From RYN-230 sp963851025 (GTDB lineage: Bacteria; Actinomycetota; Actinomycetes; Streptosporangiales; Streptosporangiaceae), in the NCBI GenBank assembly GCA_963851025.1, contig CAWKOA010000006.1, forward strand, positions 1 to 64,000: a stretch of DNA of 64,000 nt, written 5' to 3'. Position numbers and translations under genes: made by a program. Within the stretch, counting starts at the first letter, position 1; each line of letters starts with the position of its first letter. The notes under the pieces are model-generated. The model did no database searches. It saw nothing but the letters and a program-made list of their open reading frames with translations, and was not told where the DNA came from. Positions 17,085 through 24,042 of the stretch are shown in pieces.

Positions 17085-17975
17085 CTAGGCCGCAAGGTCG
17101 GAGTAGTGACTGGCGTCGCCCTTGCGGACGATGCTGGTGTCGCCGTTGATCCCGACCGGGACGTCGCCGGCGATCGTGATCCGGTGCAGCAGCCGGGGCT
17201 GGTCGTCGTAGTCGGCGACCGCGTAGTGCTGGGTAGCCCGGTTGTCCCAGATGGCGATGTCACCGGGCCGCCAGGTCCAGCGGACGGTGTTCTCCAGGCG
17301 CGTGATGTGCCGCTGCAGCAGGCCGAACAGGTCACCGAAGTCGGTCGTGCTCAGGCCGGTGAACGACCGGGCGAAGTGCCCGAGGAGCAGGGCCGGCTCG
17401 CCCGTCTCCGGGTGGATGCGCACGACCGGGTGCTCCGTCTCGAACTCCAGGTGCCGGAACTCCTGCCGGTACTCCTCCTCCCTGACGTCCACGCCGCCGA
17501 TCTGGGGGCGCTCGGCCGCGTAGTCGTACAGGTTGGTGTGCACCGCGCGCAGCTCACCCGCCAGCGCCCGCAGCGCCAGGTGCAGCCGCCGGTAGGCCTC
17601 GGCGGTGTTGGCCCACACGGTCGTTCCCCCGTAGGGCGGCAGCGTGATGGCGCGGAGCACGCTGATGGCCGGGACCCGGTCCACGAACGTCACGTCCGTG
17701 TGCCAGCTGTTGGCCTTGCCCTGCTCGGCGTCGATGGGCAGCACGGCGCCGCCGTCGCCGGCCACCGTGGGGTGCGGCTTGGTCAGGGCGCCCAGCAGCC
17801 GGCCGAAGGCCCGCTGGTCGGCGTCGGTGGCGTGCTGCTGGTCGCGGAGGAAGACGACCTTGTGCCGGAGCAGCGCGGCCCGCAACTCGGCCACGGCGGC
17901 GGGGCTGACGTCACCGCCGATCCGGATGCCGCCGACGACGGCACCGATCACCGCTGCAGCACCGGCCCGCGGCAC
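17085..17975 (-). CDS. TauD/TfdA-family Fe(II)/2-oxoglutarate dioxygenase
   Basis: 296 residues from a GTG. The facial triad is visible: H and D in WHTDVTF, distal H in DNRATQHYAVADY, and the 2-oxoglutarate Arg in PRLLHRITIAG. The N-terminal RAALLRHKVVFLRDQ and substrate-loop PPYGGTTVWAN are typical of taurine or alkylsulfatase dioxygenases, which release sulfite or sulfate from organosulfur compounds. The adjoining sulfotransferase is therefore notable. The start is not certain: the conserved N-terminal strand begins close to the GTG, and no ATG lies upstream in frame. An AT-rich promoter-like region precedes it. Confidence 0.9.
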   Translation of the reverse strand: MPRAGAAAVIGAVVGGIRIGGDVSPAAVAELRAALLRHKVVFLRDQQHATDADQRAFGRLLGALTKPHPTVAGDGGAVLPIDAEQGKANSWHTDVTFVDRVPAISVLRAITLPPYGGTTVWANTAEAYRRLHLALRALAGELRAVHTNLYDYAAERPQIGGVDVREEEYRQEFRHLEFETEHPVVRIHPETGEPALLLGHFARSFTGLSTTDFGDLFGLLQRHITRLENTVRWTWRPGDIAIWDNRATQHYAVADYDDQPRLLHRITIAGDVPVGINGDTSIVRKGDASHYSDLAA

Positions 17976-18303
17976 GGGCCGCCCGTCCCGGGGTCTCTTA
18001 CCAGCAATCTGCGCCCGCCCCCGGCTAATGTCAAGTATTCCAATAGGTTATATATGAAATAACGAGAACCGGGCCGTGGGACTGGCCGCCGGGAACGAGC
18101 CGGCACTCCGGGCGCCCGGCCGCGCCGGGGCAGGCCGCGCCGGGGCAGGCTGGACCGGACGCGCCGGAGGGGTGCCCGGCGGCCGGCGCAGCCGGAGTGA
18201 TCGGCGCAGCCGACCCGACCGGAGCGGAGTGACTTGTGCGGCCCGCGGCCAGCGAGGCCGGCGGAGGCCGGCGGGAGTGGGGCGCGGCGCGCAGGGGGCC
18301 GGG
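17976..18303. other. Intergenic region upstream of the TauD-type gene
   Basis: This 328-bp stretch has no convincing gene. Its left part (about 18010-18065) is AT-rich against the background. On the minus strand TTGACA near 18036 is followed after 17 bases by CAGATT, a weak -10, placing a start just before the dioxygenase. The right 230 bp are very GC-rich with short imperfect GCGCCGG-type repeats, where I see no signal. Confidence 0.45.
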
Positions 18304-18753
18304 TCAGGCCCCGCTGGCCGGCTCGAGCACGAAGACCGGGATCTGCCGGGAGGTCTTCTCCTGGTACTCGGCGTACGGCGGGTAGGCCGCGACCGCCCGC
18401 TTCCACCACTCGGCGCGCTCGTCCCCGGTCACCTCGCGGGCCACGAACTCCCCCTTGGCCGGGCCGTCCTGCAGCTCGACCTGGGGATAAGCGCGGAAGT
18501 TGTAGTACCAGAACGGGTGCGTCGGGGCGCCGCCCTGGGACGCTACGGCCGCGTACTGGCCGTCGTGCTCGACCCGCATCACCGGGGTCTTGCGCAGCTT
18601 GCCGGAGCGCGCCCCGCGGTTGGTGATGATCACCACGGGCAGGCCGGTGTCCGCGAGCGTCGTCGCGCTCGTGCCACCCGAGCGCTCATATTCCTCCACC
18701 TGGTCACGGACCCAGGCGCTCGTGCTTGGCTCGTATTCACCCTCGATAGGCAT
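18304..18753 (-). CDS. Deazaflavin (F420)-dependent nitroreductase, Ddn family
   Basis: 149 residues from the ATG at 18753 (MPIEGEYEPSTSAWV). Split-barrel F420-binding domain: WVRDQVEEYERSGG, then GLPVVIITNRGARSGKLRKTPVMRVEHDG, which is the hallmark R-G-x-x-S-G-x-x-R-x-T-P-V-M phosphate/F420 motif, then PTHPFWYYNFRAYPQVELQDG and EWWKRAVAAYPPYAEYQEKTSRQIPVFVLEP. The family reduces quinones or nitro compounds with F420H2 and implies that the host makes F420, as actinobacteria do. Its start is only 17 bp from the divergent metalloprotease-like gene, so both promoters must overlap each other's 5' ends. Confidence 0.92.
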   Translation of the reverse strand: MPIEGEYEPSTSAWVRDQVEEYERSGGTSATTLADTGLPVVIITNRGARSGKLRKTPVMRVEHDGQYAAVASQGGAPTHPFWYYNFRAYPQVELQDGPAKGEFVAREVTGDERAEWWKRAVAAYPPYAEYQEKTSRQIPVFVLEPASGA

Positions 18754-18769
18754 ACGGTTAGTCAACACC

Positions 18770-19423
18770 ATGAAGCCTGCGGACCTGCGCGCGCATGCCG
18801 CGATCCGGGCGGAGCTGAGCCGGCTCGCCCGGTACGACGACGAGTCGCTCGTGCATGACACCTGGATCAGGCAGCGCTACGACTGCGGCTGCTACCCGAG
18901 CCTGGCGCCGGCCCGGAAGGCCACCGTCGAGACCGCCTGGCACGAGGCCGGGCACGCGGTCGCCGCGTTCGCGGTGGGGGCGAGCTTCAGCTCGGCCAGC
19001 ATCCACCACAGCCCGCGCAGCGAGGGCCGGGTGCACGGCATCCGCGGCGGGGACGAGCTGGCCTTCGTGGTGGACGCGGCCGGCCAGATCGCGCAGCGGC
19101 TGCGGGACTGGACCATGCTGGAGCGCGACGACGACCTGCGCGCCTGGCTGCCCACGTGGCAGCGGGACGGCGGGGACGCGCGGCATTTCCGCCAGGCTAT
19201 CGCCGCCGGGTACGGCCGCGACGAGCTGCGCGCCTGGCGGCGCAGCGAGGAACTGCTGGTCCCGCTGCGGCTGCGGATCCGCGAGGTGGCCCGGGCCCTG
19301 CTGGTGCACCCGCGCCCGCTGCGGCACGACGTGGTCGCGGCCATCGTCAGGGAGCAGGCCGCCAGCGAACTCCGGCTCGCGGAACCACGCCTTACGAAAC
19401 CAGGGCTCACGGAACCACGGTGA
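18770..19423 (+). CDS. M41-like (FtsH-type) metallopeptidase domain protein without ATPase
   Basis: 217 residues from the ATG at 18770 (MKPADLRAHAAIRAELS). ETAWHEAGHAVAAFAVG near residue 50 is the zinc HExxH plus G-H-A pattern of FtsH-type M41 peptidases. A following acidic segment VDAAGQIAQRLRDW sits where M41 proteins supply a third ligand. No AAA ATPase or membrane helix is present, so this is a free-standing, possibly ATP-independent peptidase-like protein. The C-terminus ends in a short degenerate repeat (LRLAEPR, LTKPG, LTEPR). It overlaps the convergent universal stress gene by 17 bp. Proteolytic activity is inferred from the motif only. Confidence 0.7.
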   Translation: MKPADLRAHAAIRAELSRLARYDDESLVHDTWIRQRYDCGCYPSLAPARKATVETAWHEAGHAVAAFAVGASFSSASIHHSPRSEGRVHGIRGGDELAFVVDAAGQIAQRLRDWTMLERDDDLRAWLPTWQRDGGDARHFRQAIAAGYGRDELRAWRRSEELLVPLRLRIREVARALLVHPRPLRHDVVAAIVREQAASELRLAEPRLTKPGLTEPR

Positions 19424-19844
19424 CGGGCCAGCGGCTGGCCCGGACCAGGTGCACGGCCAGGGAGCCCACGAAACGGTGACCAGCCTTGGTCGAGGCGCCG
19501 ACGATCACCGCGTCCGCCTGGATCTCCTCCGCGAGCCGGACGATCTCGGTGAACGGGTTACCGTCGCGCTCGACGAAGACGATGTCGATCCCGAGCCGGG
19601 CGCCCTGCTCCGCGGCGTTGCGCCGCAGCTCCGCGGCGACCGACTCGTGCGATTCCCGCATGGCCAGGGTCGCGCCCGCGCTCATCCCGGCCGTCGCGCT
19701 GAACGGCCGCACGTACAGGCAGACCAGCCTGGCCTTCTGCCGCCGGGCCATGCCCGCCGCGTACGCGCCCGCGCGGAGCGAGGTATCCGAGCCGTCCACC
19801 GCGACCAGCAGCACGTCGGGCCCGTCACTGTACTGATCCCTCAC
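19407..19844 (-). CDS. Universal stress protein (UspA family)
   Basis: 145 residues, one Usp domain. DVLLVAVDGSDTSLRAGAYAAGMA is strand 1 with the first helix; RLVCLYVRP follows; the ATP-binding signature reads DAVIVGASTKAGHRFVGSLAVHLVRASRWPVTVVP, close to G-x2-G-x9-G(S/T). The central part carries helix LAMRESHESVAAELRRNAAEQGARLG. It likely binds ATP and acts in dormancy or stress, but no direct role can be read. It converges with and overlaps the metallopeptidase-like gene by 17 bp. Confidence 0.92.
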   Translation of the reverse strand: MRDQYSDGPDVLLVAVDGSDTSLRAGAYAAGMARRQKARLVCLYVRPFSATAGMSAGATLAMRESHESVAAELRRNAAEQGARLGIDIVFVERDGNPFTEIVRLAEEIQADAVIVGASTKAGHRFVGSLAVHLVRASRWPVTVVP

Positions 19845-19920
19845 CCGCCCACGGTCTCACAGCACCGCCTGAACCAGGGCACGATGGAACCAGGCCGGAA
19901 CGCCGGGAAGGGACGGTGAC

Positions 19921-20901
19921 GTCATCAGCGTCGATGAGGAGCGGGACGGGGTATCGCTGACCAACCTCGGCGAGCCGCTGTTCAGCGGAGCCGGGGCGAC
20001 CAAGCGTGACCTGGTGGACTACCTGGACGCGGTCCGCGAGCTGATCATCCCCGAGCTGCGCGGGCGCCCCCTGTCGGTGGTCCGGGTGCTGCGCGGCCAG
20101 GCGCCGTTCATGCAGAAGAACGTGCCGAAGTACACACCGCCGTGGGTGCGGACCGTCCGGCTGTGGGCGGAAAGCTCCCGCCGCGAGGTGTCCTACGCGC
20201 TCTGCGACGACCGCCGGACGCTGCTCTGGTTCGCCAACCAGCGGGCCGTGGAGTACCACCCCACGCTGGGCGAGGCCGGCCAGCAGGACCATCCCGGGTC
20301 CCTGGTGCTCGACATCGACCCGCCGGAGGGCGGGGAGTTCCGGCTCGCGGTGCTCGCGGCCCAGCTGGTCCGGCAGGCGCTGGCCGGCTGCGGGCTGGCC
20401 GGCGCGGTCAAGACCAGCGGCGCGAAGGGGGTGCACGTGTTCGTGCCGATCACCGGGGCCAGCGCCGAGGACGCCGCGGCGGCCACCCGCGCGGTGGCCG
20501 CCCGGGCCGAGCGGCTCGACCCGGCCCTCACCACCACCGCGTTCATCCGGGAGGACCGGGAAGGCAAGGTCTTCCTGGACTCGACCCGGGCGGGCGGCGC
20601 CACCGTGGTGGCGGCCTACAGCCCGCGGATCCGGCCGGGGGTCCCGGTGTCCTTCCCGCTGCCCTGGGACGAGCTGGACCGGGTGACCCCGGCCGACTTC
20701 ACGGTGCTCACCGCGGCCCGGCTGGTGACCCCCGGGGCGCGCTGGGCGGGCCAGCTGCCCCCGCCCCAGCGCCTCCCCGCCGACCTGGTCGCCGAGGGCC
20801 ACACGATCCCGGTGGCCCGGGTCCAGGCCATGCACGAAGGCAAGCGGCGGGCCCGTGCCCGCCGCACCGGGAACACGGGCCCGCCCGCGGCGGACACTTA
20901 G
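19921..20901 (+). CDS. Stand-alone LigD-type polymerase/primase (NHEJ), start region irregular
   Basis: The homologous frame is open from codon 19921 (VISVDEERDGVSLTNLGEPLF) through LDIDPPEGGEF, the catalytic acidic pair, to 20901; KTSGAKGVHVFVPI and VFLDSTRAGGATVVAAYSPR are typical of the family. No ATG, GTG or TTG lies in this frame before the GTG at 20014, which would remove conserved residues. A GTG at 19916 lies one frame off, so a single missing base near 19920 is the simplest explanation. The enzyme is the primase-polymerase part of bacterial end joining, without phosphoesterase or ligase domains. A basic tail (KRRARARRTGN) may help DNA binding. It is divergent from the universal stress gene. 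Confidence 0.85.
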   Translation, partial: VISVDEERDGVSLTNLGEPLFSGAGATKRDLVDYLDAVRELIIPELRGRPLSVVRVLRGQAPFMQKNVPKYTPPWVRTVRLWAESSRREVSYALCDDRRTLLWFANQRAVEYHPTLGEAGQQDHPGSLVLDIDPPEGGEFRLAVLAAQLVRQALAGCGLAGAVKTSGAKGVHVFVPITGASAEDAAAATRAVAARAERLDPALTTTAFIREDREGKVFLDSTRAGGATVVAAYSPRIRPGVPVSFPLPWDELDRVTPADFTVLTAARLVTPGARWAGQLPPPQRLPADLVAEGHTIPVARVQAMHEGKRRARARRTGNTGPPAADT

Positions 20902-20929
20902 CAGCGGTACCGCCCGCCTGGCGGCACCC

Positions 20930-21376
20930 CTACCGGCGATGGCGCCGGGGACCGAAGCGCAGCCAGCAGAAGACCAGCAGCGCGATCCACAGCCACCAGG
21001 CCGGCCCGAACCAGAACCCCCCGAGCCAGGGCAGCCAGAGCCCGTGCACCAGGCCGTGCCAGGAGGTGGCCACGACCAGGATGAGCAGCACGATGAGCAG
21101 CGGCCTGGCCCACGGCCGCCCGGGCCGGGCCCGAGCGGGCGCCTGGGCGCCGCTGCCCCGCACACTGGGCTGGCGGGCACCGGGCTGGCGGGCACCGGGC
21201 TGGCGGGCCTCCACGGGAGGCAGGTCGGCGGTGAGCCCGGCCAGGTCGGCATGGGTCTTAGCGCTCATCGCCTGGCCCAGGCGCTCGTCCAGTTCCGCCT
21301 GGTCGAGACGCCCGTCCCCGTAGTGCTGGGCCAGTTGGTCGGCGACCTCGGCCCGTTCGGCGTCAGAAACTCGCAT
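20930..21376 (-). CDS. DUF1707 (SHOCT-like) membrane protein
   Basis: 148 residues from the ATG at 21376 (MRVSDAERAEVADQLAQHYGDGRLDQAELDERLGQAM), the standard DUF1707 N-terminal domain. A proline/arginine linker contains three ARQPG-like units encoded by a 15-bp repeat (21167-21210). Two hydrophobic segments follow (LLIVLLILVVATSWHGLV and WWLWIALLVFCWL), then a basic tail. DUF1707 proteins are common in actinobacteria beside PspC and envelope-stress kinases, as here; their molecular role is unknown. A second DUF1707 protein is at the right edge of the window. Confidence 0.88.
   Translation of the reverse strand: MRVSDAERAEVADQLAQHYGDGRLDQAELDERLGQAMSAKTHADLAGLTADLPPVEARQPGARQPGARQPSVRGSGAQAPARARPGRPWARPLLIVLLILVVATSWHGLVHGLWLPWLGGFWFGPAWWLWIALLVFCWLRFGPRRHRR
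21167..21210. repeat. 15-bp tandem repeat, three copies, in the DUF1707 gene
   Basis: GGGCTGGCGGGCACC occurs at 21167-21181 and 21182-21196 with a third, slightly changed copy after it. It stays in frame and encodes the ARQPG linker units, so copy number can vary without breaking the protein. Confidence 0.8.
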
Positions 21377-21449
21377 GGTGGCATCCGAGGCGCGCTGGCG
21401 CGCTCCGTACCCCCGTGTTCTCAGTGGCATGTGGCTGCGGCCTCTCCGC

Positions 21450-21743
21450 TCAGCTGGACCGGGACTGAAACAGGCCCGCCGCGATGGACTGGTCGGCGCC
21501 GTCTTCCGGGATGAGCAGCCAGGCCGCCAGGTACAGGGGCACCCCGGCCCCGCCGATCAGGGTCGCCGCGGCGAACAGGATGCGGACGACGGTCGCGTCG
21601 ACGTCGAGGTAGCGGGCGATGCCGGCGGCGACTCCGCCGAGCATCCGGTCGCGGACCGGGCGGCTGAGCGTCCGGGCCGGAGCTGATTCGTAGGCTGGGC
21701 GTGAGGTCTGGTCGCCTGCAGTGGGGCTGGTCGTTGTGTTCAT
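21450..21743 (-). CDS. PspC-domain protein
   Basis: 97 residues from the ATG at 21743. PspC domain: LSRPVRDRMLGGVAAGIARYLDVDATVVRILFAAATLIGGAGVPLYLAAWLLIPEDG with one membrane helix. PspC proteins are inner-membrane sensors of envelope stress. The divergent gene 130 bp away encodes a histidine kinase with its own N-terminal PspC domain, and a DUF1707 gene lies downstream on this strand. The small protein is therefore probably a co-sensor or modulator of that kinase, as in LiaF/LiaS-like systems; this is inferred from context. Confidence 0.9.
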   Translation of the reverse strand: MNTTTSPTAGDQTSRPAYESAPARTLSRPVRDRMLGGVAAGIARYLDVDATVVRILFAAATLIGGAGVPLYLAAWLLIPEDGADQSIAAGLFQSRSS

Positions 21744-21872
21744 GGCTCCAGCCTGCCGCCGGGCCCCGCGTGGCACCATTGGGAACACCCCGGACCCGTC
21801 CCTGATCCCGGCCGGCCAGGATCCGGGACATCCCTGATACCCAGGCCGGGCGAAGAGCGCGATGATGGAGGG

Positions 21873-23246
21873 ATGGCGGCAGGCACTGACCCCGGGCCGA
21901 CCGCGCGCACTGACCGCGGTCCGCTGAGTCCTGAGCCCCTGGGCCCGGGGCGGCATGGACGGTGGTTCGGACGGCCCGGACGCCGTCCCTGGATGCGCCG
22001 CCCCCCGGGCAGCGGGCCGCTGCGGCGCAGCCGCGAGGACCGGCTGGCGGGCGGGGTCGCGGCCGGCCTGGCCGCCCGTACCGGCCTGGACCCCACCGTG
22101 GTGCGGACCGGGTTCGTGGTCGCCACGGTGTTCGGCCTCATCGGCGCGGCCGCCTACGTGCTGGCCTGGCTGCTGATCCCGGCGGAGGGGGCGGACGCCA
22201 ACATCGCCGCCCGGGCGATGACCGACCGGCGCGGTATAGCCCTGGTCGCCGGCCTGGCCTCGCTGCTGGTGCTGGTCCTGGTGATCGCGTCGGCGCTGCG
22301 CGCGAGCTGGGTCGGCAGCCTGGCCTGGCCGCTGGTGATCAGCGTGGCCGGCCTGACCCTGATCTGGCGCAACGCGCCGCCGGACGAGCAGGCCGTGCTG
22401 CGGCGCCTCGCGGATCCGCTGCTCGGCCTGGCCGAGGGCGGCGGCAGCCGCCGCCGGATCGTGGCCCGGGTGGCGGTCGCCGCCGTGGCCCTGGTGTGGG
22501 GGCTGAGCTGGCTGCTGACCGGGCATCAGGTCGCGGGCGCATTGCGCGAGATCGCCGGCGTGATCCTGGTCGTGGCGGCGATCGCCGTCCTGCTCGGTCC
22601 ATGGTGGGTGCGCATCGCGCGCGACCTCATGGTCGAGCGGCAGGCCCGGATCCGGGCCGAGGAACGCGCCGACATGGCCGCCCGGTTGCACGACTCGGTG
22701 CTGCAGACGCTGGCCCTGATCCAGCGCCGCGCGGACCACCCGCAGCAGGTCATCCAGCTGGCCCGGGCGCAGGAACGGGAACTTCGGGCCTGGCTGTTCG
22801 ACGGGCAGGCACCCGGCTCGCTGGACGGTCAGGACATGACGCTCGCGGCCGGGATCCGGCTCATCCAGCAGGACGTGGAGGCCCAGCACGAGGTGCCCGT
22901 CGAGGCGGTCACCGTGGGTGATTGCGAGCTCGACGACGATCTGCGGGCCCTGCTGTCCGCGGCCCGTGAAGCCACGGTCAACGCGGTGAAGTGGTCCGGC
23001 GCCCCAGTGGTCTCCATCTTCGCCGAGGTGGAGCCGTCCGGGGTGACGCTCTTCGTGCGGGACCGCGGCCGGGGCTTCGATCCCGCGGCCGTGCCGCCGG
23101 ACCGGAAAGGCCTGGCCGAGTCGATCCGCGCGCGGATGGCCCGCCGCGGCGGGACCGCGGCCGTCCGCACCGCGCCGGGTGAGGGGACCGAGGTGTCGCT
23201 GACCATGCCCCGGGCCGCTACCGAGCATAAGGCGGGGCGCTCATGA
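21873..23246 (+). CDS. PspC-domain sensor histidine kinase (NarL/LiaS type)
   Basis: 457 residues. The proline/arginine-rich N-terminus is followed by a PspC domain near residues 50-105 (REDRLAGGVAAGLAARTGLDPTVVRTGF), then several membrane helices to about residue 245. The kinase core has an H-box with the phospho-acceptor His273 in DMAARLHDSVLQTLALIQ, a HisKA_3-like dimerisation region, and an ATPase domain (AAREATVNAVKWSGAP, FVRDRGRGFDPAAV, GGTAAVRTAPGEGTEV). It overlaps the LuxR-type regulator gene by 4 bp (ATGA), making a two-component pair. The fused PspC suggests envelope or membrane-potential sensing. The divergent PspC gene strengthens that reading. Confidence 0.94.
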   Translation: MAAGTDPGPTARTDRGPLSPEPLGPGRHGRWFGRPGRRPWMRRPPGSGPLRRSREDRLAGGVAAGLAARTGLDPTVVRTGFVVATVFGLIGAAAYVLAWLLIPAEGADANIAARAMTDRRGIALVAGLASLLVLVLVIASALRASWVGSLAWPLVISVAGLTLIWRNAPPDEQAVLRRLADPLLGLAEGGGSRRRIVARVAVAAVALVWGLSWLLTGHQVAGALREIAGVILVVAAIAVLLGPWWVRIARDLMVERQARIRAEERADMAARLHDSVLQTLALIQRRADHPQQVIQLARAQERELRAWLFDGQAPGSLDGQDMTLAAGIRLIQQDVEAQHEVPVEAVTVGDCELDDDLRALLSAAREATVNAVKWSGAPVVSIFAEVEPSGVTLFVRDRGRGFDPAAVPPDRKGLAESIRARMARRGGTAAVRTAPGEGTEVSLTMPRAATEHKAGRS

Positions 23247-23935
23247 CCGGGCTGCCCGCGTCCGCTGCGGCCCCCGGCCAGGGCCGGCGGCCGCGCGTGG
23301 TCATCGTCGATGACCACGGGCTGTTCCGCTCGGGGGTCCGGTCCGAGCTGGGCGACGACGTGGAAGTGGTGGGCGAGGCGGACGACGTGGCGCCCGCGAT
23401 CACCGTGATCTCCGAGTGCCTGCCGGACGTGGTGCTGCTCGACGTGCACCTGCCGGGCGGGGGCGGGCAGGCCGTGGTCACCGCGCTGCGCTCCACCCAG
23501 CCCCAGGTGCGGTTCCTGGCCCTGTCCGCGTCGGACGCGCCGGAAGACGTGATCGCGGTCATCCGGGCCGGCGCCCGCGGCTACGTGACGAAGACGATTT
23601 CCGGGCCGGACCTGGTGGCCGCGGTCCTCCGGGTCGCCGGCGGGGACACCGTGTTCTCCCCCCGGCTGGCCGGATTCGTGCTGGACGCGTTCGCGGCGCT
23701 GCCCGGCGACGGCCCGGGCGTCCCGTCTCTGGACCCGGAACTGGATCAGCTGACCCCCCGGGAGCGTGAGGTGCTGCGCCTGATCGCGCGGGGCTACACC
23801 TACAAGGAGATCGCGCGTGAGCTGTTCATCTCCGTGAAGACCGTGGAGAGCCATGTCTCGTCGGTGCTGCGCAAACTCCAGCTGTCCACCCGGCATCAGC
23901 TCACCCGCTGGGCCACAGAGCGGCGCCTGGCCTAG
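23243..23935 (+). CDS. NarL/LuxR-family response regulator
   Basis: 230 residues. Receiver domain: VVIVDDHGLFRSGVRSELG with acidic pair, phospho-acceptor Asp67 in VVLLDVHLPGG, conserved Ser/Thr in FLALSASDAP and Lys in GYVTKTISGPDL. The C-terminal LuxR helix-turn-helix reads LTPREREVLRLIARGYTYKEIARELFISVKTVESHVSSVLRKL. The start overlaps the kinase stop (ATGA), so the two are translationally coupled. It should bind DNA when phosphorylated by the PspC-domain kinase. The target genes are unknown, with the neighbouring PspC and DUF1707 genes plausible. Confidence 0.95.
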   Translation: MTGLPASAAAPGQGRRPRVVIVDDHGLFRSGVRSELGDDVEVVGEADDVAPAITVISECLPDVVLLDVHLPGGGGQAVVTALRSTQPQVRFLALSASDAPEDVIAVIRAGARGYVTKTISGPDLVAAVLRVAGGDTVFSPRLAGFVLDAFAALPGDGPGVPSLDPELDQLTPREREVLRLIARGYTYKEIARELFISVKTVESHVSSVLRKLQLSTRHQLTRWATERRLA

Positions 23936-24042
23936 GCTGGCTGCTACCGTAAGCGCCGCCGGTTCTGGGCGGCATGGCCGGTTTACGGGGGCTGGTGCGC
24001 GCCGGGGCACGTGCTTGACGGGGCAAGACGCTGGAGGCACGG

